64,000 nucleotides of DNA, from assembly GCA_024403855.1 (NCBI GenBank), contig JAKSRC010000003.1, positions 115,804 to 179,803 on the forward strand, read 5' to 3'. The notes beneath the pieces are model-generated. The model was given only the letters and a program-made list of their open reading frames with translations, was not told the origin of the DNA and did not search any database. Shown here piece after piece: positions 52,690 to 61,892 of the stretch; position 1 is the first letter of the stretch; each line of letters starts with the position of its first letter. A program made the translations under genes and the position numbers. This stretch comes from Saccharofermentans sp. Its GTDB lineage: Bacteria; Bacillota; Clostridia; Saccharofermentanales; Saccharofermentanaceae.

Positions 52690-52891
52690 AGCAGTAATAG
52701 GAATGGTCCGCTTTTATCAGAAATACATTTCCCCTGCCATGGGTCCCCATTGCAAGTACCAGCCTACTTGTTCGCAGTACATGATTGATGCTGTTACCAA
52801 GTATGGTGTTATTAAAGGCGGACTTATGGGTGTTTGGCGCATTTTGCGTTGCAACCCATTCTCCAAAGGCGGTTATGATCCCGTCAGGTAA
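52679..52891 (+). CDS. yidD: Membrane protein insertion efficiency factor YidD
   Basis: A 70-residue protein with the YidD signature [17 protein letters not shown] and [19 protein letters not shown]. It is an amphipathic membrane-surface protein that aids membrane insertion. The start at 52679 is set by TTGGAGGG at 52663-52670. Confidence 0.95.
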   Translation: MMRKAVIGMVRFYQKYISPAMGPHCKYQPTCSQYMIDAVTKYGVIKGGLMGVWRILRCNPFSKGGYDPVR

Positions 52892-52927
52892 TTAATTAGC
52901 AATTTCATAGGAACCGGAGATAGTTAA

Positions 52928-54037
52928 ATGGGAGATATTATAGTTCAGTTATCTATTCTCGATCCGCTGTATTATGTATTCGGATGGCTTACGAGAATAT
53001 TATTCCAGTTCTTTGGTAATTACGGTTTGGCGATTATTTTTCTTACCATAATTATCAGAGGCGCACTCATCCCTCTTAATATCAGTTCACAGAAGTCCAT
53101 GCTCAAGATGCAGGCCTTAAGCGGCAAGCAGGCTGAACTTCAGCGTATGTATGGCGATGACAAAGAGGCTTACCAGGAAGCATTCATGAAGATGCAGAAG
53201 GAGAATGGTGCAGGCGGTCTTTCCGGATGCCTTCTTCCTTTCCTTCAGTTGTTCTTCATCTGGCCTATTTACCGTATCGTAAGCGGACCTTTGTATTACC
53301 TTTCACAGGTAAGCAAGGACAATATCAACGCCATGATTGATCTTGGAACAAGATTTGGCGAAAACGGTATTCTCCAGAACGGCGTAAAATTTGATAACCA
53401 TATCATTCTTATCAAGGCTCTTAATGAGAATGCGCAGTTTTTAAATGAATGTATCAATAAGGGATTGATTAAGCTCGACCAGATGATCGATCTTCACTTC
53501 CTTGGCATGGACCTTACGGTTACTCCCGCTTGGAATCCCAGAGTTATCATGTCAGATCCCAAGACATATCTCCCGATGCTTATTATCCCGTTGCTTGTAG
53601 TTATTACAAACATCGTAGTAATGCAGCTTTCCAAGATTATGAAGCCGGGTTGGAAAGAAGAGGAAGAGGCTAAGAAGCGTGCAAAGATGAATCCTGCTAG
53701 AGCTGGTCAGGCTGGCGATGGCAAGAGCGCTACTGAAGACTATGCTCAGAATTCTATGAAGATGATGAACTGGATGATGCCTGTACTTATGCTCGTTACA
53801 ACATTCGCAATGCCTGCTGCAATGGGTCTTTACTGGATCGTATCAGGTATTATGAGCATCATCACAAGCGTTATCGTATATTTCATGTTCACAAAGCCTT
53901 ATGAAGCAAAGAAGGCCGAGATTGAGGCAAAGAAGGATGCCGTTTTCAAGAAGAGCGGTAAGGCTGCACTCGCAGGCGCTGGTTCTGCTGATGTAGCTAA
54001 TGATTCATCCAAGAAGAATAAGAAAAAGAAGAATTAA
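52928..54037 (+). CDS. yidC: Membrane protein insertase YidC
   Basis: A 369-residue Oxa1/YidC protein with five membrane helices. The conserved region GLAIIFLTIIIRGALIPLNISSQKSM (about 32-57) includes the hydrophilic-groove Arg44, followed by a C1 coil (KQAELQRMYG). It inserts membrane proteins with or without SecYEG. It is longer than Bacillus SpoIIIJ (261 residues) and has no lipobox; the C-terminus is a Lys-rich tail. Confidence 0.95.
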   Translation: MGDIIVQLSILDPLYYVFGWLTRILFQFFGNYGLAIIFLTIIIRGALIPLNISSQKSMLKMQALSGKQAELQRMYGDDKEAYQEAFMKMQKENGAGGLSGCLLPFLQLFFIWPIYRIVSGPLYYLSQVSKDNINAMIDLGTRFGENGILQNGVKFDNHIILIKALNENAQFLNECINKGLIKLDQMIDLHFLGMDLTVTPAWNPRVIMSDPKTYLPMLIIPLLVVITNIVVMQLSKIMKPGWKEEEEAKKRAKMNPARAGQAGDGKSATEDYAQNSMKMMNWMMPVLMLVTTFAMPAAMGLYWIVSGIMSIITSVIVYFMFTKPYEAKKAEIEAKKDAVFKKSGKAALAGAGSADVANDSSKKNKKKKN

Positions 54038-54063
54038 TCCGGCTCGAAGGAGGCCCTGTATAT

Positions 54064-54780
54064 ATGGAAAAGACAGTAATCAAGACAGGCGTTACAGTTG
54101 ATGAAGCTATCGAAGCGGCTCTTTCTGAGCTTGGTTGTACAAAGGAACAGGCTGTTATCGAAGTAATCGAAGAAGGTTCCGAAGGTGGTTTTCTCGGTTT
54201 AGGCAGAAAGGATGCCGAAGTTAAGGTTACATTTAATGCTGATGAAGCAGTTGAAGATAGCGGTGCTTCTGAGTCTGATGATACATATTATGGTGACGAT
54301 GAGAGCTTTGAAGGCGACGCAGTAAGTGAAGCTGAAGATGCAGCTGCTAATTTCGTTGCTGAAGTTCTTTCCGGCATCGGTATTCATGGCAACATGGATT
54401 CATACAGAGAAGACGATACAATCTATATTTCCGTAACAGGTTCTGATTGCGGTGCAGCTATCGGCCGTCACGGAGAGACATTGGAAGCAATTTCCTATAT
54501 GACAAACCTCATCGCTAACAAGCACAGCGAGCAGAGAGTTCATGTTTCTCTTGATGTAGGTGGTTACAGAAAGCACAGAGAGCAGGTCATCAAGGGCCTC
54601 GCTGATAAGGCTGTATCCAGAGTAAGACGTTCCGGACGCAAGGTAGTCATGGAAGCTATGAGCCCTGCTGAAAGAAGAATCGTTCATGCTTATCTCCAGG
54701 AAGTACGTGGTGTTACAACACATTCAGAGGGTGTTGAGCCTAACAGATGCGTTGTAGTAACTCCTGAAGAAAAGAAGTAA
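54064..54780 (+). CDS. jag: RNA-binding protein KhpB (Jag)
   Basis: A 238-residue protein: Jag_N domain (1-50, with GGFLGLGRKDAEVKV), an acidic linker (about 60-90), a KH domain (about 100-165, GxxG as GRHG) and an R3H domain (about 175-236, with MSPAERRIVH). It binds RNA with KhpA and affects cell elongation and division. Standard position after yidC. AAGGAGG lies upstream. Confidence 0.95.
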   Translation: MEKTVIKTGVTVDEAIEAALSELGCTKEQAVIEVIEEGSEGGFLGLGRKDAEVKVTFNADEAVEDSGASESDDTYYGDDESFEGDAVSEAEDAAANFVAEVLSGIGIHGNMDSYREDDTIYISVTGSDCGAAIGRHGETLEAISYMTNLIANKHSEQRVHVSLDVGGYRKHREQVIKGLADKAVSRVRRSGRKVVMEAMSPAERRIVHAYLQEVRGVTTHSEGVEPNRCVVVTPEEKK

Positions 54781-54823
54781 TTTTCAGAAATAATTAATCT
54801 TAGTATTTGGCGGGCTTTATTCG

Positions 54824-56245
54824 ATGTATTCGTACGATGACGAACCTATCTGCGCCTGCTCAACGCCGGCCGGAATATCAGGCATAGCGGTTATCCGTAT
54901 TTCGGGTAACGGCTGTGGAAAGCTTGCCGATAAATGTTCGGTCATTTTAAGAAGCAGCGGCGACTATAAGAAACTTTCTGAACTTCCAGGCTATACTTGT
55001 GCATTTGGTTATGTGAAGGAACCGTCTACCGACATAAAGGTAGACGAGGTAATCTTCACGCATTTTGAAGCACCTCATTCATATACAGGTGAAGAAATGG
55101 TAGAGATTTCTTCGCATGGTTCCGGAGCTGTAAAACAGGAGATCTTAAAGTGCCTTGGAATGTCCGGAATAAGAATGGCTTATCCCGGTGAGTTTTCGAG
55201 AAGAGCATTTATAAATGGCAAGATGAGCCTTGCTTCTGCTGAAGCAGTCATGGACGTTATTAATTCCGAGACTGAAAGACAGCTTGAGGCCGCTGGAAGC
55301 CTTATGTCAGGCAAGCTTGCAGATGAGATTAATTTCATTGAGCATAATTTATATGATCAGGCTGCATGCCTTGAGACATTCACAGAATTCGATACGGAAG
55401 ATCCCGCTGAAGAAGAAGCTAAGCTTGAAGAAGTAAAGGATAACCTTAGTGACTGCCACGACAGACTTTCTGCTCTTTGCAAAGGTTACGGAAAAGGCAG
55501 AATCCTTTCTGAGCGTCTCCGTGTCGCTCTCCTTGGCCTTCCTAACAGCGGAAAGAGTACGCTCCTTAATACGCTTACAGGCTATGACAGGGCGATTGTT
55601 ACTGAGGTTGCAGGAACCACAAGAGATACTATAGAAGTCCAGATTAATATAAACGGAATCCCTGTTACATTAATTGATACCGCAGGAATAAGAGAGACAG
55701 AAGATATTGTCGAATCCATAGGTATTGGCAAGGCTTTTGAAGCGGGCAGGGCATCTGACATGATCTTCTACATGGTTCCGCCTGATATGACAGCTGAGGA
55801 AGCATTTACCGGCGTAAGTGTTATTGCTGAAGACTGCGATTGCATTATTGCAGTTTTCTCGAAAAGCGATGCCGGTACCAATCCATACAGAAGTGAGATA
55901 GAAGAGCGCTTTGCAACTATCGGAATAACAGAGTTTATCTCGATCAGTGCTGAAGAAGAATTCAATATCGACAAAATCGAAGATGCAATAATTGATTATT
56001 ACAACGAACTCGGTGGTGGCGCTTCTGAAGGTCTCCTTATCACAAACAGCAGACACTATACAAAGTTCCTTAAGGCAACCAAGAAGCTCGCAATGGCGTT
56101 GGATGCACTTGATAATGAGCTTGGAACGGAAGTATGTGCATCTGCATTGAGAGCCTGCCTCGATGAGATAGGTGAAGTAACCGGAAAAACAGTATCCGCT
56201 ACACTTGCCGATACAATATTCTCGAGATTCTGCATAGGTAAATAA
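54824..56245 (+). CDS. mnmE: tRNA modification GTPase MnmE
   Basis: A 473-residue protein. The N-terminal formyl-THF-binding domain (1-120), helical domain and inserted G domain are seen, the G domain having G1 GLPNSGKST near 238, G3 DTAGIRET and G4-like FSKSDA (family NKxD altered). It ends in the catalytic CIGK. With MnmG it makes the cmnm5 modification at wobble U34 of tRNA. It is directly followed by mnmG with no gap. Confidence 0.95.
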   Translation: MYSYDDEPICACSTPAGISGIAVIRISGNGCGKLADKCSVILRSSGDYKKLSELPGYTCAFGYVKEPSTDIKVDEVIFTHFEAPHSYTGEEMVEISSHGSGAVKQEILKCLGMSGIRMAYPGEFSRRAFINGKMSLASAEAVMDVINSETERQLEAAGSLMSGKLADEINFIEHNLYDQAACLETFTEFDTEDPAEEEAKLEEVKDNLSDCHDRLSALCKGYGKGRILSERLRVALLGLPNSGKSTLLNTLTGYDRAIVTEVAGTTRDTIEVQININGIPVTLIDTAGIRETEDIVESIGIGKAFEAGRASDMIFYMVPPDMTAEEAFTGVSVIAEDCDCIIAVFSKSDAGTNPYRSEIEERFATIGITEFISISAEEEFNIDKIEDAIIDYYNELGGGASEGLLITNSRHYTKFLKATKKLAMALDALDNELGTEVCASALRACLDEIGEVTGKTVSATLADTIFSRFCIGK

Positions 56246-58183
56246 ATGACTATCCGTGAAGCATTAGAGCTTGATAACAGCTACTTGGCGGGTAAATTTG
56301 ACGTAGCCGTTGTTGGTGCAGGCCATGCAGGCTGCGAAGCTGCACATGCAGCAGCAAAACTTGGCCTTGATACCATTCTTTTCACATTGTCGCTCGACAG
56401 TCTTGCAAACCTTCCGTGCAATCCAAGCATCGGAGGCACTTCGAAAGGCCAACTGGTAAGAGAGATTGACGCGCTCGGCGGCATCATGGGCATAATGGCG
56501 GACAGATGCGCAGTCCAGATGCGAATGCTCAACAGATCTAAGGGCCCCGCAGTTTATTCTCCGAGAGCTCAGGAAGACAGATCTATGTATTCAATCGAGA
56601 TGAGACATTATCTCGAGAATCTTCCCAATCTGACATTAAAGCAGGCACATATTACGGCGCTGCTAGTCGACGAAGATGGTAACGCTGCAGGCGTCATGAC
56701 CGAAGGAAAAGCCGTTTATGAGGCAAAGTCTGTAGTAATCTGCTCAGGCACATATATGGAAGCCAGAATTATCAGAGGTGAAGTTATCACAGAAAGTGGT
56801 CCGGACGGATTACCGAGATCTGTAGGCTTATCTTCATCGCTTAATTCTTTAGGCGTACCGCTTTTAAGATTCAAAACAGGAACTCCGGTAAGAGTAAATT
56901 CCAATTCCATAGATTTTTCGCAAATGACAAGACAGGACGGCGAAGATGATATTCCTCCGTTCTCTTTCAGAAACGAGATGGAAGGTAAAGCAGTTCCACC
57001 TGCAGAAGAACAGATCCCGTGCTGGTCGATCTGGACAACGGATGAAACCCGTCAGGTAATAAGCGAAAATATGCACAGATCGCCCCTTTATAGTGGTGAG
57101 ATTAAAGGTATCGGTCCCAGATATTGTCCTTCGATAGAAGACAAGTTTATGCGTTTCAAGGACAAGACGAGACATCAGATCTTTATCGAACCTATGGGAC
57201 GACATACAAATGAGATGTACATTCAGGGCTTTTCAACCAGCCTTCCTGAAGAAATTCAGGAGAAGATGGTTAAATCTCTGCCCGGTCTTGCTAATGCAAA
57301 GATTCAAAGAGTGGCATATGCCATCGAATATGATCTTGTTGATCCGTTATCGATAAAAGCCAGCCTTGAATCCAAGATCGTTCCCGGCCTTTTTACAGCC
57401 GGCCAGATTAATGGTTCATCCGGTTATGAGGAAGCTGCTGCCCAGGGAATAGTTGCCGGCATTAATGCTGCTATGAAGGTTTTGGGCAAAAAGAGCGTGA
57501 TAATCGACAGATCACAGGGCTACATGGGTGTTCTTATCGATGACCTTGTAACCAAGGGAACGAATGAACCTTATCGTATGATGACTTCACGTGCAGAATA
57601 CAGGCTTTTCCTGAGACAGGACAATGCAGATGAGCGTCTGACGCCAATAGGTCATGAGATAGGACTTATCGAAGATGATGTTTTCGAGAAGTTCAAAGCA
57701 AAAATAGAAGCAATTGCTATTGAGACCGAAAGACTCAAGAAAACTTATGTTGCTCCGACTGAAAAACTCGGTGAGCTTCTTGATACATGTGGTCAGACAT
57801 TACCCAAGTCCGGTGAAAGCCTTGCTGATCTTATCAAGCGTCCGGGCGTAACATATGAACTCCTGGCACCGATCGATAAGGGCAGAAAACCGCTTACACG
57901 CAATATTACTTTCGCGTGCGAGACAAATATCAAATATGAAGGCTATTTATCTCTCGAAAAAGAGAAGATAGAAAAATTCAAGAATCTGGAAAAAATCCTG
58001 ATACCGGAAGAAACCGATTATAACCTCATCAAAGGCTTGAGACTTGAAGCTATGCAGAAGCTTTCAAATATGAAGCCTGAGAACGTCGGAAGAGCTTCCA
58101 GAATATCCGGTGTATCACCCGCAGACTGCGAAGTCTTGCTGGTATATCTCGAACAGCAAAGAAGGAGACACGACAATGGCTGA
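56246..58183 (+). CDS. mnmG: tRNA uridine-5-carboxymethylaminomethyl enzyme MnmG
   Basis: A 645-residue FAD enzyme. The FAD motif VVGAGHAGCEAAHAAAKLG is near 23-41, with CNPSIGGTSKGQLVREIDALGG and RGPEYCPS-like GPRYCPSIEDK further on. It is the FAD partner of MnmE in wobble-uridine modification. Length is normal. The end overlaps rsmG by 8 bp. Confidence 0.96.
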   Translation: MTIREALELDNSYLAGKFDVAVVGAGHAGCEAAHAAAKLGLDTILFTLSLDSLANLPCNPSIGGTSKGQLVREIDALGGIMGIMADRCAVQMRMLNRSKGPAVYSPRAQEDRSMYSIEMRHYLENLPNLTLKQAHITALLVDEDGNAAGVMTEGKAVYEAKSVVICSGTYMEARIIRGEVITESGPDGLPRSVGLSSSLNSLGVPLLRFKTGTPVRVNSNSIDFSQMTRQDGEDDIPPFSFRNEMEGKAVPPAEEQIPCWSIWTTDETRQVISENMHRSPLYSGEIKGIGPRYCPSIEDKFMRFKDKTRHQIFIEPMGRHTNEMYIQGFSTSLPEEIQEKMVKSLPGLANAKIQRVAYAIEYDLVDPLSIKASLESKIVPGLFTAGQINGSSGYEEAAAQGIVAGINAAMKVLGKKSVIIDRSQGYMGVLIDDLVTKGTNEPYRMMTSRAEYRLFLRQDNADERLTPIGHEIGLIEDDVFEKFKAKIEAIAIETERLKKTYVAPTEKLGELLDTCGQTLPKSGESLADLIKRPGVTYELLAPIDKGRKPLTRNITFACETNIKYEGYLSLEKEKIEKFKNLEKILIPEETDYNLIKGLRLEAMQKLSNMKPENVGRASRISGVSPADCEVLLVYLEQQRRRHDNG

Positions 58184-59042
58184 TGCTTTTCTCCCTAAGA
58201 AGAAATCCCTTACAAAAGAGGACATAAAGCGCTTGAGAGAAAGCCTTCCCAAGAAGGTTGAGATTAGTTCTGAAGGAACAAAAATCACCGAGCAGAACGA
58301 AGATGTTACCGATGTAGCACCTGTATTAGAGTCTCATTCCGATGAAATCAGTGTTCCGTTGTCTGCTGAAGAGATTCACGCATTCCAGATTTACGCTTCA
58401 ATGCTTAAGGAAAAGAATAAGGTCATGAACCTTACTGCCGTTGACGACAATAAGGGAATCGCTATGAAGCACTTCATTGATTCTCTTACATTGTGTCCTT
58501 ATGTCAGGGCAGAAGAGGAAAAGAAGAATTCCAAGAAGCTTACATTTATCGATGTAGGTACAGGAGCAGGTTTCCCTGGACTTCCGGTAAAGATATCCTG
58601 CCCTGAACTTAATGTCACGCTCATGGATTCGCTCGATAAGCGCCTTAAGTTCCTTGATGAAGTAATTACCGCATTAGGACTTGCGGACTGTTCTACGGTC
58701 CATTCAAGAGCCGAAGATGCGGGAAGAAACAAAAAACACAGAGAGAAGTACGACATTGTTACCGCAAGAGCTGTAGCAAGGCTGTCTGTTCTTGCTGAAT
58801 ATTGCCTTCCTTTGGTCAAAGTTGGAGGTGTATTCCTCGCCATGAAAGCTCATTCTGAAGAAGAAGAAAAGGAAGCAGCAAAGGCAATTGCTCTTTTAGG
58901 CGGCACCATCGAAAAAACGGATGCTTTCAAACTCCCCGGTACTGATATGGAAAGAGCGATCATTGTCGTTCGTAAGATTCGCCCTACACCTGCAAGGTTC
59001 CCGAGAAAAGCAGGCACCCCCTCCAAAACACCTTTAGTCTGA
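58176..59042 (+). CDS. rsmG: 16S rRNA (guanine527-N7)-methyltransferase RsmG
   Basis: About 288 residues. The core (about 75-270) has the GidB signature VMNLTAVDD...FIDSL and motif I DVGTGAGFPGLPVKI, then TARAVARLSVLAEY. It methylates G527 of 16S rRNA. The first ~65 residues, Lys/Ser/Glu-rich, are extra relative to the usual ~210-240. The ATG at 58176 has AAGGAGA just upstream. Confidence 0.94.
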   Translation: MADAFLPKKKSLTKEDIKRLRESLPKKVEISSEGTKITEQNEDVTDVAPVLESHSDEISVPLSAEEIHAFQIYASMLKEKNKVMNLTAVDDNKGIAMKHFIDSLTLCPYVRAEEEKKNSKKLTFIDVGTGAGFPGLPVKISCPELNVTLMDSLDKRLKFLDEVITALGLADCSTVHSRAEDAGRNKKHREKYDIVTARAVARLSVLAEYCLPLVKVGGVFLAMKAHSEEEEKEAAKAIALLGGTIEKTDAFKLPGTDMERAIIVVRKIRPTPARFPRKAGTPSKTPLV

Positions 59043-59098
59043 TATTAGGACATTTGTGCTTTATATTATAATATAACGTGCGCGTGTGCGTATATTTA

Positions 59099-59107
59099 TG
59101 GTATAAT
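59099..59107 (+). promoter_or_regulatory. Extended -10 promoter element before gyrA
   Basis: TGGTATAAT, a perfect -10 with TG extension, ~80 nt before gyrA. A second TATAAT lies at about 59066-59071. Neither has a strong -35. Confidence 0.5.
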
Positions 59108-59189
59108 ACTTTAACCTGTAGATTTATATCTATACAACTAAAGTATTCTAATTACTCGCGTGACGATATTCCGCGAGCGGAGGCGACAA

Positions 59190-61892
59190 ATGGCAGAAAG
59201 CGACGACAAGAAACTAGCCAGGCTTCAGCAGGAAGCCGAGATGGACGATGTATTCAAGTCCGAACAAACTACAATAGTTCCGGTTGACTTAGATGGTGAG
59301 ATGCGCAAGTCTTTCATCGACTATGCGATGTCAGTTATCTCTGACCGTGCTCTCCCTGATATCAGAGATGGTCTTAAGCCGGTTCACAGAAGAATCCTTT
59401 ATTCAATGTTCACGCAGGGCTTTACACCTGAGAAGCCCTATCGTAAGTGCGCTACTACGATCGGTGACGTTTTGGGTCGTTTCCATCCTCATGGTGACGC
59501 ATCCGTATATGACGCTCTCGTAAGACTTGCACAGGATTTCTCATTGAGACATCCTCTGGTTGATGGTCACGGTAACTTTGGTTCATTAGACGGCGACCCG
59601 CCGGCAGCATACCGTTATACCGAAGCAAGACTTGAGAAGATTGCATTGGAGATGATGCGTGATATCAACAAGAATACTGTTGATTTCAGACCCAACTTCG
59701 ATGAACACGAGATGGAGCCTGTATCACTTCCTTCCCGTTTCCCTAACTTCCTTGTTAACGGTGCGGTTGGTATCGCTGTAGGTATGGCAACTAACATTCC
59801 TCCTCATAACCTGGGTGAGGTAATTGATGGCTGCATTATGATGATGAATGATCCTGATGTATCTGTTGATGAGCTTATGACGGTCGTTAAGGGACCTGAT
59901 TTCCCTACGGGCGGTGCAATCCTTGGAACATCCGGTATCAGAGAAGCTTATCTTACCGGTAAGGGCCGTATTGTTGTACGTGCCCATGCCGAGATTGAAG
60001 AGCATGCCGGCAGAACAAGAATTATCGTTCATGACATTCCTTATGCAGTCAACAAGGCAAGACTTATCGAGCGTATGGCTGATCTTGTTAAGGAGAAGAA
60101 GGTTGAGGGCATCTCCGGACTCAGAGATGAATCTGACCGAAATGAGCAGGTTCGTATCGTAATTGAGCTCAAGAAGGATGCAAATCCTGATGTTGTTCTT
60201 AACCAGCTTTATAAGAACTGCTCACTCCAGGATGCGTGCTGCGCAAATATGCTCGCTCTTGTACCTGATAGCGAAGGCAAGCTTGAGCCTAAGCTCGTTG
60301 GCCTTAAGGAAGCACTGTTCTACTATATCAAGCATCAGGAAGACGTCGTTACACGTCGTACTCAGTATGATCTTGAGAAGGACGAAGCGAAGAAGCACAT
60401 TGATGAAGGTCTCCTCATTGCGATGGATTATATCGATGAGATTATCGCGATCATCAGATCTTCACGTACTGAAGCTGAAGCTAAGACACGTATGTGTGAG
60501 CGTTTCGGCCTTTCAGATAAGCAGGCACAGCATATCGTAGACATGCGTTTGGGCCGTCTTACTGGTCTTGAAAGAGAGAAGCTTGAAGCGGAGATTAAGA
60601 ACCTCACTGAAGAGATTGAGTACTTCCACCGCGTTCTTTCTGATAAGACTCTCCTTGATGACATCATTAAGACAGAGATGACTGAAATCAAGAATAAGTT
60701 TGCTACTCCGAGAGTTTCAGAGATCATTAATGGTTCTTTCGAAGATATTGATGACGAGTCCTTGATTGCAGAAGAGAATATCGTTGTAACACTTACTCAC
60801 TTCGGATATATCAAGCGCCAGAGAGTAGATACATACAAGGCACAGCACAGAGGCGGAAGAGGAATTTCCGGTCAGTCCACACGTGAAGAGGACTATATCG
60901 AGAAGATCATTACGACTACAACTCACAAATTCCTTTTGTGCTTCACTAATACCGGTCGTGTATTCAAGATCAAAGGCTATAAGATTCCTGAGACTACTTC
61001 ACGTTCCGCAAGAGGAACAGCGTTGGTTAATCTCTTGAATCTCAATGAAGGCGAGTCAATCAGGAATATTATTCCGGTAGACAGCTTCGAGGAGCCGGAT
61101 CTCTACCTCACAACCGTAACCAAGTACGGTGTAATCAAGAAGACTTCTATCGATAAGTATGCCAACATCAACAAGAACGGCCTTATCGCTACCAAGATCC
61201 GTGAAGGAGACAGCGTAGTTGCTGTTCAGCTCACAAAGCCTGGTCAGGAAGTAATCGTTGTAAGTGCTGCAGGTAAGTCTGTAAGATTCAATTCCGACGA
61301 TGCCCGTGACATGGGACGTGGAGCTACTGGTGTAAGAGCAATGAAGCTTGCTGATGACGATGAAGTAGTAGGTATGGAACCAGTAGATCCTTCACGTGAG
61401 ATCCTTGTAATTTCTGAGAAGGGTTACGGTAAGCGTTCCGTAGTCGATGACTATCGCGTACAGTCCAGAGGCGGTAAGGGAATCATTACTTACAAAGTTT
61501 CCGAGAAGACAGGAAGACTTTGCGGTACATTATCAGTCACAGATGATGATGATCTTCTCATCATTACTAGCCAGGGTGTAATCATCAGAGTAAGAGCAAA
61601 CGAGATTCCTACTCTCTCCAGAGCAACATCCGGTGTTAAGCTCATGAAATCTAATAATGCATATGTTGTAGATTTCGCCCTTACAGACAGAGAAGAAGAT
61701 GAGCCTGCTGAAAGCATTGAGGCAGACACCACTTCTGAAGCTACTTCAGCTGTAGAAGGCAGTGTTGAAGAAGGTTTGAGCCCTAATGCTGCTAAAGTAC
61801 AGGAATTCGCAGATACTTTAGCTGCTGAGATTGAAGCAGAAGATATCGCTTCAGCTGAAGCTTCTGATAACAATGAGGATGAGAACACCTAA
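59190..61892 (+). CDS. gyrA: DNA gyrase subunit A
   Basis: About 900 residues. The start is the ATG at 59190 with GCGGAGGCG upstream. The breakage-reunion domain has FHPHGDASVYDALV near 98-111 (quinolone region; Ala104 equals Escherichia Ser83) and catalytic Tyr143 in AAYRYTEAR. The C-terminal beta-pinwheel has a GyrA box, QHRGGRG, which separates it from ParC. The last ~70 residues are acidic. With GyrB (not in this window) it supercoils DNA. The stop shares a base with the carboxypeptidase start. Confidence 0.96.
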   Translation: MAESDDKKLARLQQEAEMDDVFKSEQTTIVPVDLDGEMRKSFIDYAMSVISDRALPDIRDGLKPVHRRILYSMFTQGFTPEKPYRKCATTIGDVLGRFHPHGDASVYDALVRLAQDFSLRHPLVDGHGNFGSLDGDPPAAYRYTEARLEKIALEMMRDINKNTVDFRPNFDEHEMEPVSLPSRFPNFLVNGAVGIAVGMATNIPPHNLGEVIDGCIMMMNDPDVSVDELMTVVKGPDFPTGGAILGTSGIREAYLTGKGRIVVRAHAEIEEHAGRTRIIVHDIPYAVNKARLIERMADLVKEKKVEGISGLRDESDRNEQVRIVIELKKDANPDVVLNQLYKNCSLQDACCANMLALVPDSEGKLEPKLVGLKEALFYYIKHQEDVVTRRTQYDLEKDEAKKHIDEGLLIAMDYIDEIIAIIRSSRTEAEAKTRMCERFGLSDKQAQHIVDMRLGRLTGLEREKLEAEIKNLTEEIEYFHRVLSDKTLLDDIIKTEMTEIKNKFATPRVSEIINGSFEDIDDESLIAEENIVVTLTHFGYIKRQRVDTYKAQHRGGRGISGQSTREEDYIEKIITTTTHKFLLCFTNTGRVFKIKGYKIPETTSRSARGTALVNLLNLNEGESIRNIIPVDSFEEPDLYLTTVTKYGVIKKTSIDKYANINKNGLIATKIREGDSVVAVQLTKPGQEVIVVSAAGKSVRFNSDDARDMGRGATGVRAMKLADDDEVVGMEPVDPSREILVISEKGYGKRSVVDDYRVQSRGGKGIITYKVSEKTGRLCGTLSVTDDDDLLIITSQGVIIRVRANEIPTLSRATSGVKLMKSNNAYVVDFALTDREEDEPAESIEADTTSEATSAVEGSVEEGLSPNAAKVQEFADTLAAEIEAEDIASAEASDNNEDENT

